Below, piece after piece: positions 45,306-54,131 of a stretch of DNA of 64,000 nucleotides. Both the position numbers and the translations under genes were made by a program. Numbering within the stretch: the stretch's first letter is position 1; every line of letters starts with the position of its first letter. The notes beneath the pieces were generated by a model. The model worked only from the letters and a program-made list of their open reading frames with translations. It was not told where the DNA came from and ran no database searches. The stretch lies in assembly GCF_002218065.1 (NCBI RefSeq), contig NZ_BDUB01000001.1, positions 2,054,711 through 2,118,710 of the forward strand. Reading direction: 5' to 3'. The DNA comes from Nodularia sp. NIES-3585 (lineage in GTDB: Bacteria > Cyanobacteriota > Cyanobacteriia > Cyanobacteriales > Nostocaceae).

Positions 45306-46763
45306 ATGACCTCTGATTTTGAACCCCCATCAGCAAAGTTATCCATACTGGCTTCGGTTGGAGGAATAGCCACAGCCGCGATCGCGATCATTGGTCTAAA
45401 TATGTGGTCTGAGTATCTAAATCGGACAGGGACAGCTTCTGTAGACACACCAGAAACATCCATCACTCAAGGGATTCCTGACATCAAAGAACCAGAAGTT
45501 GATCCAGAAGAAGTTGCGAGACTTGACGCAGAATCTTTAGTTTTACCAGGCGACCCCATCAGCCCCAACCAAGTTGTAATTTCCTTCATTCCCTATGTTG
45601 CGCCCAACCTAGGAGAACTAACCCCAGGCGAAATGGAAATCGCCCGTCAAGCTTGGTCATACTTCCAACGTAACTGGAACGATGAAACAGGTTTAGTCAA
45701 TTCCGTGGATGGACTTACCTCTGTCACCATGTGGGATCAAGCAGCTGCGATCGCCGCTTTAGTCAGCGCCAAGGAACTGAATATCATCTCCGAGTCAGAA
45801 TTTGACGAAAAAATGGGTGTCATGTTGCAGACCTTAGCAACTATGCCCTTGTACAAAAAAGAACTCCCCAACAAAGTCTATAACTCCAAAACTGTATTAC
45901 CAGTTAACTATGGTCAACTAGACAAACGCGAAGAAATTGGTTGGTCAGCCATCGATTTAGGGAGAATGGCTCTGTGGTTAAAAATAGTCGGTTCCAAATA
46001 TCCCCAGTGGCGATCGCAAACAGAAGCAGTTTGGGAATATTGGCAAGTCAAACGCCTCACCAGAAGAGGTGAAATGTATGGTACTAGCGTCGTCAAAGGT
46101 AGAGAACAATATAACCAAGAAGGACGCTTAGGTTATGGAAACTATGCCGCCTACGGTCTTAAACTGTGGGGCTTAAATGTCAGTGAAGCCTTAGAATATC
46201 AAGCTAATACCGCTTATGCCAATCTTTACGGTCAAGGCATACCTTACGACAAACGAGACTATGACAAATCAGGCGCGAATAACTACGTCCTCAGCGAACC
46301 CTATATATTAGATGGCATTGAAACCGGATTTCAATCCTTACCGAAAGTTTTTGCAGATCGGATATTAGCCGCCCAAGAAGCCCGTTATCTTACCACCGGA
46401 CAACTAACAGCCGTCACTGAAGACAACCTAGACCGTCCACCCTACTTCTTGTACAACAGCTTATTTGTCAACGGCGAACCTTGGGTAGCAATCACAGACA
46501 CCCGAGAACAACATCAAAACCTCAGATTTGTCAGTACCAAAGCAGCCCTTGGCTGGCACGTACTATACAACACCGAGTACACCAGTAAACTATCTAAATT
46601 TGTCCAAACCAATCTCCAGTCCGATAACGGCTTATACAACGGCTACTACGAATTACTCCGCCAGCCCAACAAAAGCCTCACCGCCAACAACAACGGCGTA
46701 ATACTTTCCAGCCTACTGTACAAACAAGTAGGAACACCCTTGACAATTTGGGCAGGATTATAA
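45306..46763 (+). CDS. DUF3131 protein, putative exported glucan-associated enzyme
   Basis: A 485-residue protein with one N-terminal membrane anchor (about 12-34, LSILASVGGIATAAIAIIG), a Pro/Glu-rich linker and a DUF3131 domain (about 105-485) of (alpha/alpha) barrel type with Trp/Tyr-rich motifs (TSVTMWDQAAAIAALVSA, GWSAIDLGRMALWLKIVG, EGRLGYGNYAAYGLKLWG). The active site probably faces the periplasm. The neighbouring divergent cellulose synthase-like gene points to trimming or transfer of a glucan chain. The enzyme activity is not established. Confidence 0.82.
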   Translation: MTSDFEPPSAKLSILASVGGIATAAIAIIGLNMWSEYLNRTGTASVDTPETSITQGIPDIKEPEVDPEEVARLDAESLVLPGDPISPNQVVISFIPYVAPNLGELTPGEMEIARQAWSYFQRNWNDETGLVNSVDGLTSVTMWDQAAAIAALVSAKELNIISESEFDEKMGVMLQTLATMPLYKKELPNKVYNSKTVLPVNYGQLDKREEIGWSAIDLGRMALWLKIVGSKYPQWRSQTEAVWEYWQVKRLTRRGEMYGTSVVKGREQYNQEGRLGYGNYAAYGLKLWGLNVSEALEYQANTAYANLYGQGIPYDKRDYDKSGANNYVLSEPYILDGIETGFQSLPKVFADRILAAQEARYLTTGQLTAVTEDNLDRPPYFLYNSLFVNGEPWVAITDTREQHQNLRFVSTKAALGWHVLYNTEYTSKLSKFVQTNLQSDNGLYNGYYELLRQPNKSLTANNNGVILSSLLYKQVGTPLTIWAGL

Positions 46764-46802
46764 ATTTTCTCGCTGCCCTCCACGCAGCAAAGGAACTGGA
46801 TG

Positions 46803-46900
46803 TATAGCAACCGCCAAGGAGGTTAAGACATAAACGGATAATCAAACTTAGACACCAAAAGGGTTTTACCGCACTCCCTACTCCCTACTCCCCAGCTATA
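46803..46900 (-). repeat. Dispersed ~100-bp repeat, copy 3 (inverted)
   Basis: The reverse complement of the copies at 34216 and 35625: TATAGCAACCGCC at the left, ACTCCCT heptamers and CAGCTATA at the right. Confidence 0.8.
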
Positions 46901-46926
46901 ATTAGTTTTGGCATAATTAGGCACTA

Positions 46927-47043
46927 ATGCTACTGAGGAAAACCCGCAGGCGATCGCTTTTCCTCAAGCAATTCTTGGCAGCGTTGAGTGTAACATTGGT
47001 TTTATCTGCTTGTACAGGAAGCGATCGCAATACACCCGCATAG
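46927..47043 (+). CDS. Tiny lipoprotein-like peptide or lipoprotein remnant
   Basis: A 38-residue frame: basic start MLLRKTRRRSLFLKQF, hydrophobic LAALSVTLVLSAC with lipobox LSAC (Cys 29), then TGSDRNTPA and stop. It has every mark of a type II signal peptide followed by 10 residues. It could be a genuine micro-lipoprotein or the leftover signal peptide of a larger lipoprotein lost to the repeat copy beside it. It ends 20 bases before the convergent aldehyde dehydrogenase stop. No Shine-Dalgarno sequence. Confidence 0.45.
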   Translation: MLLRKTRRRSLFLKQFLAALSVTLVLSACTGSDRNTPA

Positions 47044-47062
47044 GACTTCTAAGAAGTAGGTT

Positions 47063-48445
47063 TTAGCCAAGAAGTCGCTTCAAGAAAGATAACTTGCCTT
47101 TGTAGGGCGCATATCGCCAGTTTAAATCCAGCCAGAAGGAATTTTTTAACACACTTTTGTAATGGGAAAAGGTATCAAAACTAGCTTGGCCGTGATAGCT
47201 GCCAATTCCACTATTACCTACACCACCAAAGGGTAAGGATGGGACACCAAACTGCAACATCGTATCGTTGATACAAAATCCACCTGATGAGGTTTCCTGT
47301 AAAACTTGTTTTTGCAGTTTTTTATTTTGAGTAAATAAGTATAAAGCTAAGGGTTTTGGTCGGGAGTTAATTAAAGCGATCGCTTCTGTGATATCTGTAT
47401 ATTCAATGATAGGCAAGATAGGGCCAAATATTTCCTCTTGCATCACAGCATCTGTTAAAGAAACATGATTAAGTAACGTAGGAGCGATATAACGTTCCCC
47501 AGAATTTGTTTCTCCGCCAATAATAATTTCGCCATCTTTAATTAAGTTAGCTAATCTATCAAATTGTTTTTGGTTGATAATTCTAGCGTAATCTGGACTA
47601 GTCTCCGGATTATCTCCATAAAATTTTATCAGGCATTTTTTCATGCTATTGATCAAATCTTGTTTAATTTTTTGATCAACTAAAAGATAATCAGGTGCAA
47701 TACAAGTTTGTCCAGCATTCAGAAATTTGCCCCACACAATGCGTCTGGCAGTGTGTTCTAGATTAATTTCAGTATCGACGATACAAGGACTTTTGCCACC
47801 TAATTCTAAAGTAATTGGGGTGAGATTTTTGGCGGCGACTTCCATAATAATTTTGCCTACAGATTTACTACCCGTAAAAAAGATATGGTCAAATTTTTCT
47901 GTTAGCAGTTTTTGACTTGTTTCTACACCTCCTTCTACTACGGTAATATAATCTGGGTGAAAATATTTGCCAATTATCTCAGCTAACAAATTGGAAGTAT
48001 GAACTGCAATTTCTGAGGGTTTAAGAATTGTACAATTTCCCGCCGCGATCGCACCTACTAATGGTGCAGTAATTAAATTGAAGGGATAGTTCCAAGCGCC
48101 GATAATTAAAACAACACCTAGCGGTTCTGGATGAATTCGGGCTGAGTAGGAGAAAAGTTGCCAAGGAACTGCGACTTGTTTCGGTTTATGCCAATTTTTG
48201 AGATGTTTAATCGCGTAATCAATTTCTTGGGTAACTTTAATTTCCGAAATATAACTTTCAACTTCTGGTTTCTGTAAATCTGCTTGTAGTGCTTGAAATA
48301 TCGCTTTTTCATTCTCAAGTATTGCTTGTTTGAGAATTTTGAGTTGTTGGAGGCGAAAAGTAATCTCTTTCGTTTTACCAGTCTGAAAAAAATTACGCTG
48401 CTTACCGACAATTGCCACCAAATTTGATAATTTATCAGTCATCAT
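47063..48445 (-). CDS. Aldehyde dehydrogenase (ALDH3-like)
   Basis: A 460-residue NAD(P)-dependent dehydrogenase of the short ALDH3 class. GAWNYPFNL and ILKPSE are cofactor motifs, FFTGSKSVGK the Rossmann loop, LELGGKSP has the general-base Glu, and NAGQTCIAPDYLL the catalytic Cys. It ends with a basic hydrophobic tail. Cyanobacterial members oxidise fatty or carotenoid-derived aldehydes. Before the ISAs1 insertion it lay about 60 bases downstream of the response-regulator kinase gene on the same strand. Confidence 0.92.
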   Translation of the reverse strand: MMTDKLSNLVAIVGKQRNFFQTGKTKEITFRLQQLKILKQAILENEKAIFQALQADLQKPEVESYISEIKVTQEIDYAIKHLKNWHKPKQVAVPWQLFSYSARIHPEPLGVVLIIGAWNYPFNLITAPLVGAIAAGNCTILKPSEIAVHTSNLLAEIIGKYFHPDYITVVEGGVETSQKLLTEKFDHIFFTGSKSVGKIIMEVAAKNLTPITLELGGKSPCIVDTEINLEHTARRIVWGKFLNAGQTCIAPDYLLVDQKIKQDLINSMKKCLIKFYGDNPETSPDYARIINQKQFDRLANLIKDGEIIIGGETNSGERYIAPTLLNHVSLTDAVMQEEIFGPILPIIEYTDITEAIALINSRPKPLALYLFTQNKKLQKQVLQETSSGGFCINDTMLQFGVPSLPFGGVGNSGIGSYHGQASFDTFSHYKSVLKNSFWLDLNWRYAPYKGKLSFLKRLLG

Positions 48446-48532
48446 ATTTTTTAATGATAAATTAGATAACTTTTTAATTATAGAAATGATAATTTATCAT
48501 TGTAGCTTTAGTGTTGAATGGGTAAGCTAATG

Positions 48533-49963
48533 CAGGGTAAGCTCATCTAATTTGGTATAGTGCGAACTTGACAAATCAAAGAAGATAAGCATAAACGACC
48601 AGATTAAAAACATAGTTGACAACTGAGCAGGATAAATGAGAAGACTTCAATGCTGTTGTCAAAAAATTGTCAGGAGTCAGGTTGATGTCACAAGGCTTTG
48701 AAACTAAATCTGCTGATGCTACGAAAAATTTTGGTCGTCACAGACAGCCAACACAAGTGGCAAACATCGGCAGTATTCAACAGAGTTTAGTGGAGCATTT
48801 CTCTGATATCAAAGACCCAAGAGTAGAGAGAACCAAAAAACATCAACTTACAGACATCTTAGTCATTGCGATTCTGGCAGTCATAGCAGGAGCGCAAGGA
48901 TGGGAAGATATCGAGAATTACGGTATCAGTAAGCAACAGTGGTTAGAAGAGTTCTTAGCACTACCAAACGGAATTCCGTCAGATGATACTTTCCGTCGGG
49001 TGTTTGAGTTCATCAACCCAGAGGCATTAAATCGATGTTTTCTTAGTTGGGTAGAAACCTTGGTCACCAAGATGGGGGGAGAAATAATCCCCATCGATGG
49101 CAAGACGATTAGAGGTTCTTATGACCGAAATCAAGGTAAATCAGCACTTCATGTTATTAGTGCTTGGTCAAGTGAACAACACCTAGTTCTAGCACAGATG
49201 AAAGTAGAAGATAAATCCAATGAAATTACGGCGATTCCGGCATTATTGGAATTGCTAGATATCACAGGAGCTATCATTACTATTGATGCAATGGGAACAC
49301 AAACCGAAATTGCCAAAAAGATTATCGACAAAAAAGCAGATTATGTCCTGGCACTTAAAGCTAATCATCCCACTCTCTGTTCTCAGGTGAGAGAATGGTT
49401 TGAAACCGCTCTCGCCGATAATTTTCAAGGGATTGATATCAGTTATGATAAACGGATTGAGAAAGGACATCACCGCACCGAAATTCGTGAGGTTTGGACT
49501 GTTCCTGTGACTGCAATTGGTAAGCTTTATCAACCTAAATTATGGGTAGGACTCCAAAGTGTGGTTATGGTCGTCCGCGTGCGTCATCTTTGGAATAAAA
49601 CTACCCGTGAGGTTCAATTTTATCTCACCTCTTTAAACAGTGATGCTCAACTTATCGGTCGGGCTATCAGAAAACATTGGGGCATTGAAAACGAGGCTCA
49701 TTGGACACTTGATTGTACTTTTTCCGAAGATGCTTGTCGCATTCGTTCTTTCCATAGTCCTCAGAACTTCTCTGTTTTAAGACGCATTGCTCTTAATGCT
49801 CTCAACCGTGAACAGTCCTACAAACGTAGTCTCCGTCAAAAAATGAAACGCACCGCTATGGATAACGATTATATGATTCAAGTTCTTAGTTCTTGTTTCA
49901 TTACCAATACATTAGATTCTTCTGATTCCTTGTGTCAAGCCTGATTGAGATGCTCTTACCCTG
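48533..49963 (+). mobile_element. ISAs1-family insertion sequence, intact
   Basis: A 1431-bp element with ends CAGGGTAAGCTCATCTAA and, in complement, CAGGGTAAGAGCATCTCA, flanked by a perfect 10-bp direct repeat. It carries one full transposase. Both the repeat and the undamaged gene suggest recent insertion. It entered the last codons of the kinase gene on the - strand. Confidence 0.92.
48685..49944 (+). CDS. ISAs1-family transposase
   Basis: A 419-residue DDE transposase. The N-terminal DDE_Tnp_1-associated part (LVEHFSDIKDPRVERTKKHQL, in part; VIAGAQGWEDIENYG) precedes the catalytic residues in PIDGKTIRGSY, IITIDAMGTQ and the C-terminal HWGIENEAHWTLDCTF. AGGAG is 8 bases before ATG 48685; the in-frame TTG at 48667 is less likely. 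The gene fills the element from end to end. Confidence 0.92.
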   Translation: MSQGFETKSADATKNFGRHRQPTQVANIGSIQQSLVEHFSDIKDPRVERTKKHQLTDILVIAILAVIAGAQGWEDIENYGISKQQWLEEFLALPNGIPSDDTFRRVFEFINPEALNRCFLSWVETLVTKMGGEIIPIDGKTIRGSYDRNQGKSALHVISAWSSEQHLVLAQMKVEDKSNEITAIPALLELLDITGAIITIDAMGTQTEIAKKIIDKKADYVLALKANHPTLCSQVREWFETALADNFQGIDISYDKRIEKGHHRTEIREVWTVPVTAIGKLYQPKLWVGLQSVVMVVRVRHLWNKTTREVQFYLTSLNSDAQLIGRAIRKHWGIENEAHWTLDCTFSEDACRIRSFHSPQNFSVLRRIALNALNREQSYKRSLRQKMKRTAMDNDYMIQVLSSCFITNTLDSSDSLCQA

Positions 49964-51064
49964 TAAGCTAATGATGAAAACACTACCTTTACCTAACTCA
50001 GAATTCACGAGAATATTACCATTATGTGCCTCGACAATACGGCGAGAAAGGTACAATCCTAAGCCACTACCAGAACTTTTGTGACTTCCTTGACGAAATC
50101 GTTCAAACAATGTGGCTAGTTCTTCAGTAGGAATACCCATTCCTGTATCGGCTACCTCTACCTTAATATAGCCGCTGTTGATTGTAATACTTTCATTTGC
50201 CGTGTTAATACTGATATTTACTGAGCCAGATTCAGTAAATTTGATGGCATTACCGATTAAATTGGTAAATAAACGATGCAATTCTAAGCGATCGCCCATC
50301 ATCATAGCTGTAGTTAAATCTTCAGACAAATCCAGTTTGATAGATAATGCTTTCTCAGCTACTAAAGGTGTCAGTTCGCCAACTACCTCTTTTAGCAACT
50401 GAATTAAATCAACTTCTTGAAATACCAAGGTTTTGCGCCCTGCCTCAAAGCGGTAAACTTCTAATAAAGTATTCACCATAGATAGCAGGTTAAGATTACT
50501 GCGAGCCATGATGGTGATTACCTCTTCCATTTGCGGCGATAGGCTTCCCAAAGCACCCTGTTGGAAAAGCATCAACATTCGGTCAGCTGCTACTAAAGGT
50601 GTGCGTAAATCGTGGGTGAGGCGAGAAACAAAATCTTGGCGCTGGCGGGCAATTTCATCACGTTCATCTATACTACGCTTCAACCGCAAGAGCGATCGCA
50701 CCCTTGCCAATAATTCATCGACTGTTACAGGTTTGCGGATAAAATCATCAGCACCCAAGTCTAGCCCTTTCGCGACATTGGGCGCATCGTGGGCAGTAAT
50801 CAGCAGAATGGGGATATATGGCTGAAACTTCGTATCTCCTCGAATGCGTCTGGTGACTTCGTACCCATCCATTCCTGGCATCATTAAATCCAGTAATACC
50901 AAGTCACAAGGTGATTTTTCCAGTTCGGCCAAGGCGTTGACCCCATTTTCTGCGGTGCTAATAATGTAGCCTTCTCCCTCCAAAATCGTTTTGATCAAAA
51001 ACACATTATCAGGGGAGTCATCGACAACCAGAATTTTGTCAAAGCGAGAAGATGGGGAATTCAT
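49901..51064 (-). CDS. Response regulator-histidine kinase, C-terminus replaced by IS sequence
   Basis: A 387-residue protein: receiver domain (ILVVDDSPDN, LVLLDLMMPGMDG with the phospho-Asp about 56, RKPVTVDELL), HisKA with LTHDLRTPL (His about 150), HATPase with [19 protein letters not shown] and GSGLGLYLSR. Family sequence ends at FIISL. The following 20 residues (QGKSISIR to the end) are read from the ISAs1 element. Before insertion the frame would have read SLPIQH and stopped at 48508-48510. All catalytic parts lie upstream of the join, so the enzyme may still work. Confidence 0.9.
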   Translation of the reverse strand: MNSPSSRFDKILVVDDSPDNVFLIKTILEGEGYIISTAENGVNALAELEKSPCDLVLLDLMMPGMDGYEVTRRIRGDTKFQPYIPILLITAHDAPNVAKGLDLGADDFIRKPVTVDELLARVRSLLRLKRSIDERDEIARQRQDFVSRLTHDLRTPLVAADRMLMLFQQGALGSLSPQMEEVITIMARSNLNLLSMVNTLLEVYRFEAGRKTLVFQEVDLIQLLKEVVGELTPLVAEKALSIKLDLSEDLTTAMMMGDRLELHRLFTNLIGNAIKFTESGSVNISINTANESITINSGYIKVEVADTGMGIPTEELATLFERFRQGSHKSSGSGLGLYLSRRIVEAHNGNILVNSELGKGSVFIISLQGKSISIRLDTRNQKNLMYW

Positions 51065-51361
51065 GGGGTACTGAGGTTTAGGGGAGTCAGTGATCTTGTG
51101 GCAATCATATTATGCGGTTGTATAAGTTTTATCGTCAATATTTTCGCGCCAGCGCTGCTGCAAAGCAGATCGCTCCAAGGTCATCGGATGAAAGCAGTTC
51201 TAAATCCAGCTTAAATATACCAAGTTGGGGGTATTTTACTTCTGGATTTCCCCACCTAGTAAATTTGTCCCCAATAGATGACGAAGACTAAGTTACTGAT
51301 TATACTAAAAATAGGTTTACCAAGTTAGCAATTTTCAGGTTGCATCTACAGATTTATTTTT

Positions 51362-52708
51362 ATGGATTTTTCCCCAATAAAACAAGCACTAATCAACCTA
51401 CCAGATAGTGCGCCTGAACCAATAGTTTGTCACGTATTTATCACGGAATTACTCAAAATATTGGGTTTTAACTCAATGGAAACCGTGCCAGAGTTTACTA
51501 CAGGGAAGGGTGGTAATGCTGTTGATTATGCTGTTCGCAAAAACTCTAACCAGGACATTTTTATAGAAACGAAGTCAAAGCCTTATTTGTTAGTAGAGGC
51601 TAAAGGAAGGAATATCAACCTTTGCCCAAACACTGCACAATATAAGGCAACAGTTAACCAACTAAAAGATTATTTACTTTCTCCCAATTGTAAATCGGCT
51701 CAATGGGGAATTATCACCAATGCTAATCATATCCAGTTATTTAGGAAACATGGCAAAGTCATCCATCCTGAATTGCCATGTTTGGAGATTACACCAGATA
51801 ACTTAGATAAAGTTGTCTTGGCAATTAAGCAAAAAATAGATGCACCACAAAAAGCATTGACTGTGGCGATTTATAACAACAAGGGTGGAGTCGGTAAAAC
51901 CACAACCACAGTTAACTTAGCAGCTACGTTGGCACTATTAGGAAAGCGAACCCTGATTCTTGACTTCGATCCCAATCAACAAGACCTGACAAACTCACTA
52001 GGTCTTCAACCCAAAGCAGATAGTTTGTATTCGTGGTTGGTAAATAAGAATAGCCCAGTATCTGATGGATTAATTAGGTCATGTAAATTCTCTACAAAAA
52101 AAGGTGTGTCATGGCAATTTGACATCATTACTAGTGATGAAAAACTTCAACATCTGGAGGAAGAAGAACTGCGTAAAATGATCAGTCCTCTCAGACTGCG
52201 ACAAGCATTAGAAGCATTTAAATTGAAATACGACTATATTTTTATTGATTCTCCGCCCAACTGGAGATTTTTTAGCCAGAGTGCAGTTTGTGCAACAGAT
52301 GTGGTTTTGATTCCCACCAAGCACAACAGTATCTTTTCGCTGGAAAATGCGGTAACAGTAATTAAACGTTTTGTCCCGGAAATTCAACAACAGAGAAAAG
52401 ATGGAGGTCCGATTGCTTTACCCATCTTTTTCAACGGTGAATCCATTAGAGAAGCAGGAAGAACCACCGCTGAACAAGCGATAGATGAAATTATAGAAAA
52501 AAGTAAGAAGGATAAAGTTAATCCTATTGATCTCACGCCATATTTTTACCCCAAATCTACTTTTGCAAAAAAAGACCGCCATGTTTTTGACATACCGAGT
52601 TTCGCGCATATTGCCAACAGTGCATTTACACGTATACCTGCGGCTTATCAACACAAAACAGCCCGTGAGTATTATTTGGCATTAGTAAAAGAATATTTTT
52701 TGCAATAA
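51362..52708 (+). CDS. PD-(D/E)XK nuclease-like domain fused to ParA-type ATPase
   Basis: A 448-residue fusion. Residues 1-155 have the type I restriction R-subunit N-terminal pattern: AVDYAV (D55), LLVEAKG (E79, K81), a Q/Y-containing TAQYKATVNQLKDYL, and WGIITNANHIQLF. Residues 166-448 are a ParA/Soj ATPase: deviant Walker A NNKGGVGKTT (173-182), LDFDPNQQDL, and YIFIDSPP as Walker B. ParA proteins use ATP to move DNA or protein cargo over the nucleoid. It is followed 18 bases later by a ParB-like gene. No Shine-Dalgarno sequence. The nuclease triad looks intact; activity is not known. Confidence 0.85.
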   Translation: MDFSPIKQALINLPDSAPEPIVCHVFITELLKILGFNSMETVPEFTTGKGGNAVDYAVRKNSNQDIFIETKSKPYLLVEAKGRNINLCPNTAQYKATVNQLKDYLLSPNCKSAQWGIITNANHIQLFRKHGKVIHPELPCLEITPDNLDKVVLAIKQKIDAPQKALTVAIYNNKGGVGKTTTTVNLAATLALLGKRTLILDFDPNQQDLTNSLGLQPKADSLYSWLVNKNSPVSDGLIRSCKFSTKKGVSWQFDIITSDEKLQHLEEEELRKMISPLRLRQALEAFKLKYDYIFIDSPPNWRFFSQSAVCATDVVLIPTKHNSIFSLENAVTVIKRFVPEIQQQRKDGGPIALPIFFNGESIREAGRTTAEQAIDEIIEKSKKDKVNPIDLTPYFYPKSTFAKKDRHVFDIPSFAHIANSAFTRIPAAYQHKTAREYYLALVKEYFLQ

Positions 52709-52726
52709 CAATAAAGGGTTAAAAAT

Positions 52727-53395
52727 ATGAGCTTAAGTAATGTGGGCAATTTGATGTGCCTTTATAGGAGTGAAATCAATCCAGGTAAAGGCACAGATGC
52801 ACCAGAATTTTGTATTAAAGCAGCTGCAAAACAATTACTTGAATCAGGTGGACGTAATTGGGTTCCGGTGATTGTCAAAGAAATTGCACAAGACGAGTAT
52901 GAAGTCATAGGTAACTCATTCGTTTACGCGATCGCGGAGGAAGCCGATTTAGAAAGAGTATGGTGCATTGTCACAGATGCTAGTGAACAAACATTTGAGG
53001 TCACAAGAATTCTAACTGGTGAGTTAATCCCTAAAATTAATTTGTCAACCGCAACCAGAGATGAAATTCAAGCAGCGTTGCAATATTTAATTGAGAAACC
53101 TAACAGTGAATTAAAAACTGTGAAACTAGCGATCGCTACCAATCGTATTGATGAAGCTTCACGTCAATCATGGCAAGATTTTGAGCCAATTACAAAGCTT
53201 AAATGCGGCATCACCAAAGGAAAAAAGCTAGATGCCCTCAAAGAGGTATTTTATCTCATTCCTCAACCAGAACCAGAGGTTACTTTGAAAACTTTGACAG
53301 TTACTAAGCTTAAATTTATGGCGAAAGAGCAGGGTTTTTCTGGATATAATAAGATGAATAAACCCGAACTAATTGCTTTGCTAACAGCAGGTTAA
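52727..53395 (+). CDS. ParB-like protein with C-terminal Rho_N/SAP-like domain
   Basis: A 222-residue protein. The N-terminal part (about 15-90: CIKAAAKQLLESGGRNWVPVIVKEI in part, YEVIGNSFVYAIAEEADLERVWCIV) follows the ParB/sulfiredoxin-like nuclease fold, with the GNSF segment at the place of the usual GERR/GNHR motif. The C-terminal 35 residues (LTVTKLKFMAKEQGFSGYNKMNKPELIALL, in part) form a Rho N-terminal or SAP-type nucleic-acid-binding helix-extended loop. AAGGG lies about 10 bases before the ATG. It is an evident partner of the nuclease-ParA fusion. Confidence 0.8.
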   Translation: MSLSNVGNLMCLYRSEINPGKGTDAPEFCIKAAAKQLLESGGRNWVPVIVKEIAQDEYEVIGNSFVYAIAEEADLERVWCIVTDASEQTFEVTRILTGELIPKINLSTATRDEIQAALQYLIEKPNSELKTVKLAIATNRIDEASRQSWQDFEPITKLKCGITKGKKLDALKEVFYLIPQPEPEVTLKTLTVTKLKFMAKEQGFSGYNKMNKPELIALLTAG

Positions 53396-53482
53396 TCTGA
53401 AAAAGACAACTTATTCAGTAGTAGATAAATCATCTAAAAGTTGCTGAAATTTTGCTGTGGAAGGAATAGCGATCGCTTTAAC

Positions 53483-53858
53483 TTACACAAATTGTACTGA
53501 TTGCGTATTAATTTTTGTTAAGTTCGTAAGTTTGATATCATTCGTCACCAATGTTGCATTTAATGATTTTGCAGTGGCTACAATTATTGCATCAGGAAGC
53601 TTCAGCTTGTATTCTTTGCGAAATCTAATTGCTAATTCTTTGATATTACTTTCAAGATTTATCACTGTAATTTTCTCAATCAAATCACGAATCTGTATTT
53701 CTTCTTCCAAATTGAGACTTGGATAAGATAACAATTCAATTTCAGTAATTACAGAAATAAAATATTGTCCTGATGGTAATGGTTTTGCTAAAACGTCCAC
53801 CCAATAGATATAAAACTACATTTGTATCTATCAAAAATCTAGCTGCTGTTAATGCCAT
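53483..53858 (-). pseudogene. PIN-domain (VapC-like) toxin with a frameshift
   Basis: From ATG 53858 the frame reads MALTAARFLIDTNVVLYLLGG, the start of a PIN toxin with its first Asp. In the A4 run at 53790-53793 (T4 on the coding strand) the frame is lost. With one base removed it continues as GRLAKPLPSG and through ISVITEIELLSY and LPDAIIVATAKSLNATLVTNDIKL, the rest of the PIN domain. The ATG overlaps the antitoxin stop. A sequencing error is possible but the toxin looks disabled. Confidence 0.72.
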
Positions 53859-54064
53859 TCATCCCTGATTTGCTGCTGATACTCTAACGGGTCTTGAGTC
53901 AGTTTAAGGACACCACTATATTGGTTTAAATTCAACTCTTCTTTTTGTAGTAGCTGATAAGCTGCCAATATTTTTTCTATTTGTTGCCAGTCTTGATAAT
54001 CAATCAAAACTGCTACCGGATGCATGGCTTCATCGGTGACAATTTTTTTCTTAAAAGGTAACAT
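53849..54064 (-). CDS. Antitoxin-like protein upstream of the PIN toxin
   Basis: A 71-residue protein: KKKIVTDEAMHPVAVLIDYQDWQQIEKILAAYQLL has the short DNA-binding strand and helix pattern of Phd/YefM-like or DUF antitoxins (quoted in part), followed by a polar C-terminal tail (QDPLEYQQQIRDEWH) that would bind the toxin. The stop overlaps the toxin start by 10 bases. With the toxin broken it is probably an orphan. Confidence 0.72.
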   Translation of the reverse strand: MLPFKKKIVTDEAMHPVAVLIDYQDWQQIEKILAAYQLLQKEELNLNQYSGVLKLTQDPLEYQQQIRDEWH

Positions 54065-54131
54065 GATTTTTCAATTCAGACACAATGTTTAACTCTTTGA
54101 TCGTAACTCTAAAACAAATGTGCATTTACAC

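Larger units (their letters stand above)
48523..49973. other. 10-bp target-site duplication around the ISAs1 element
   Basis: TAAGCTAATG at 48523-48532 and again at 49964-49973, flanking the element exactly. Confidence 0.9.
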
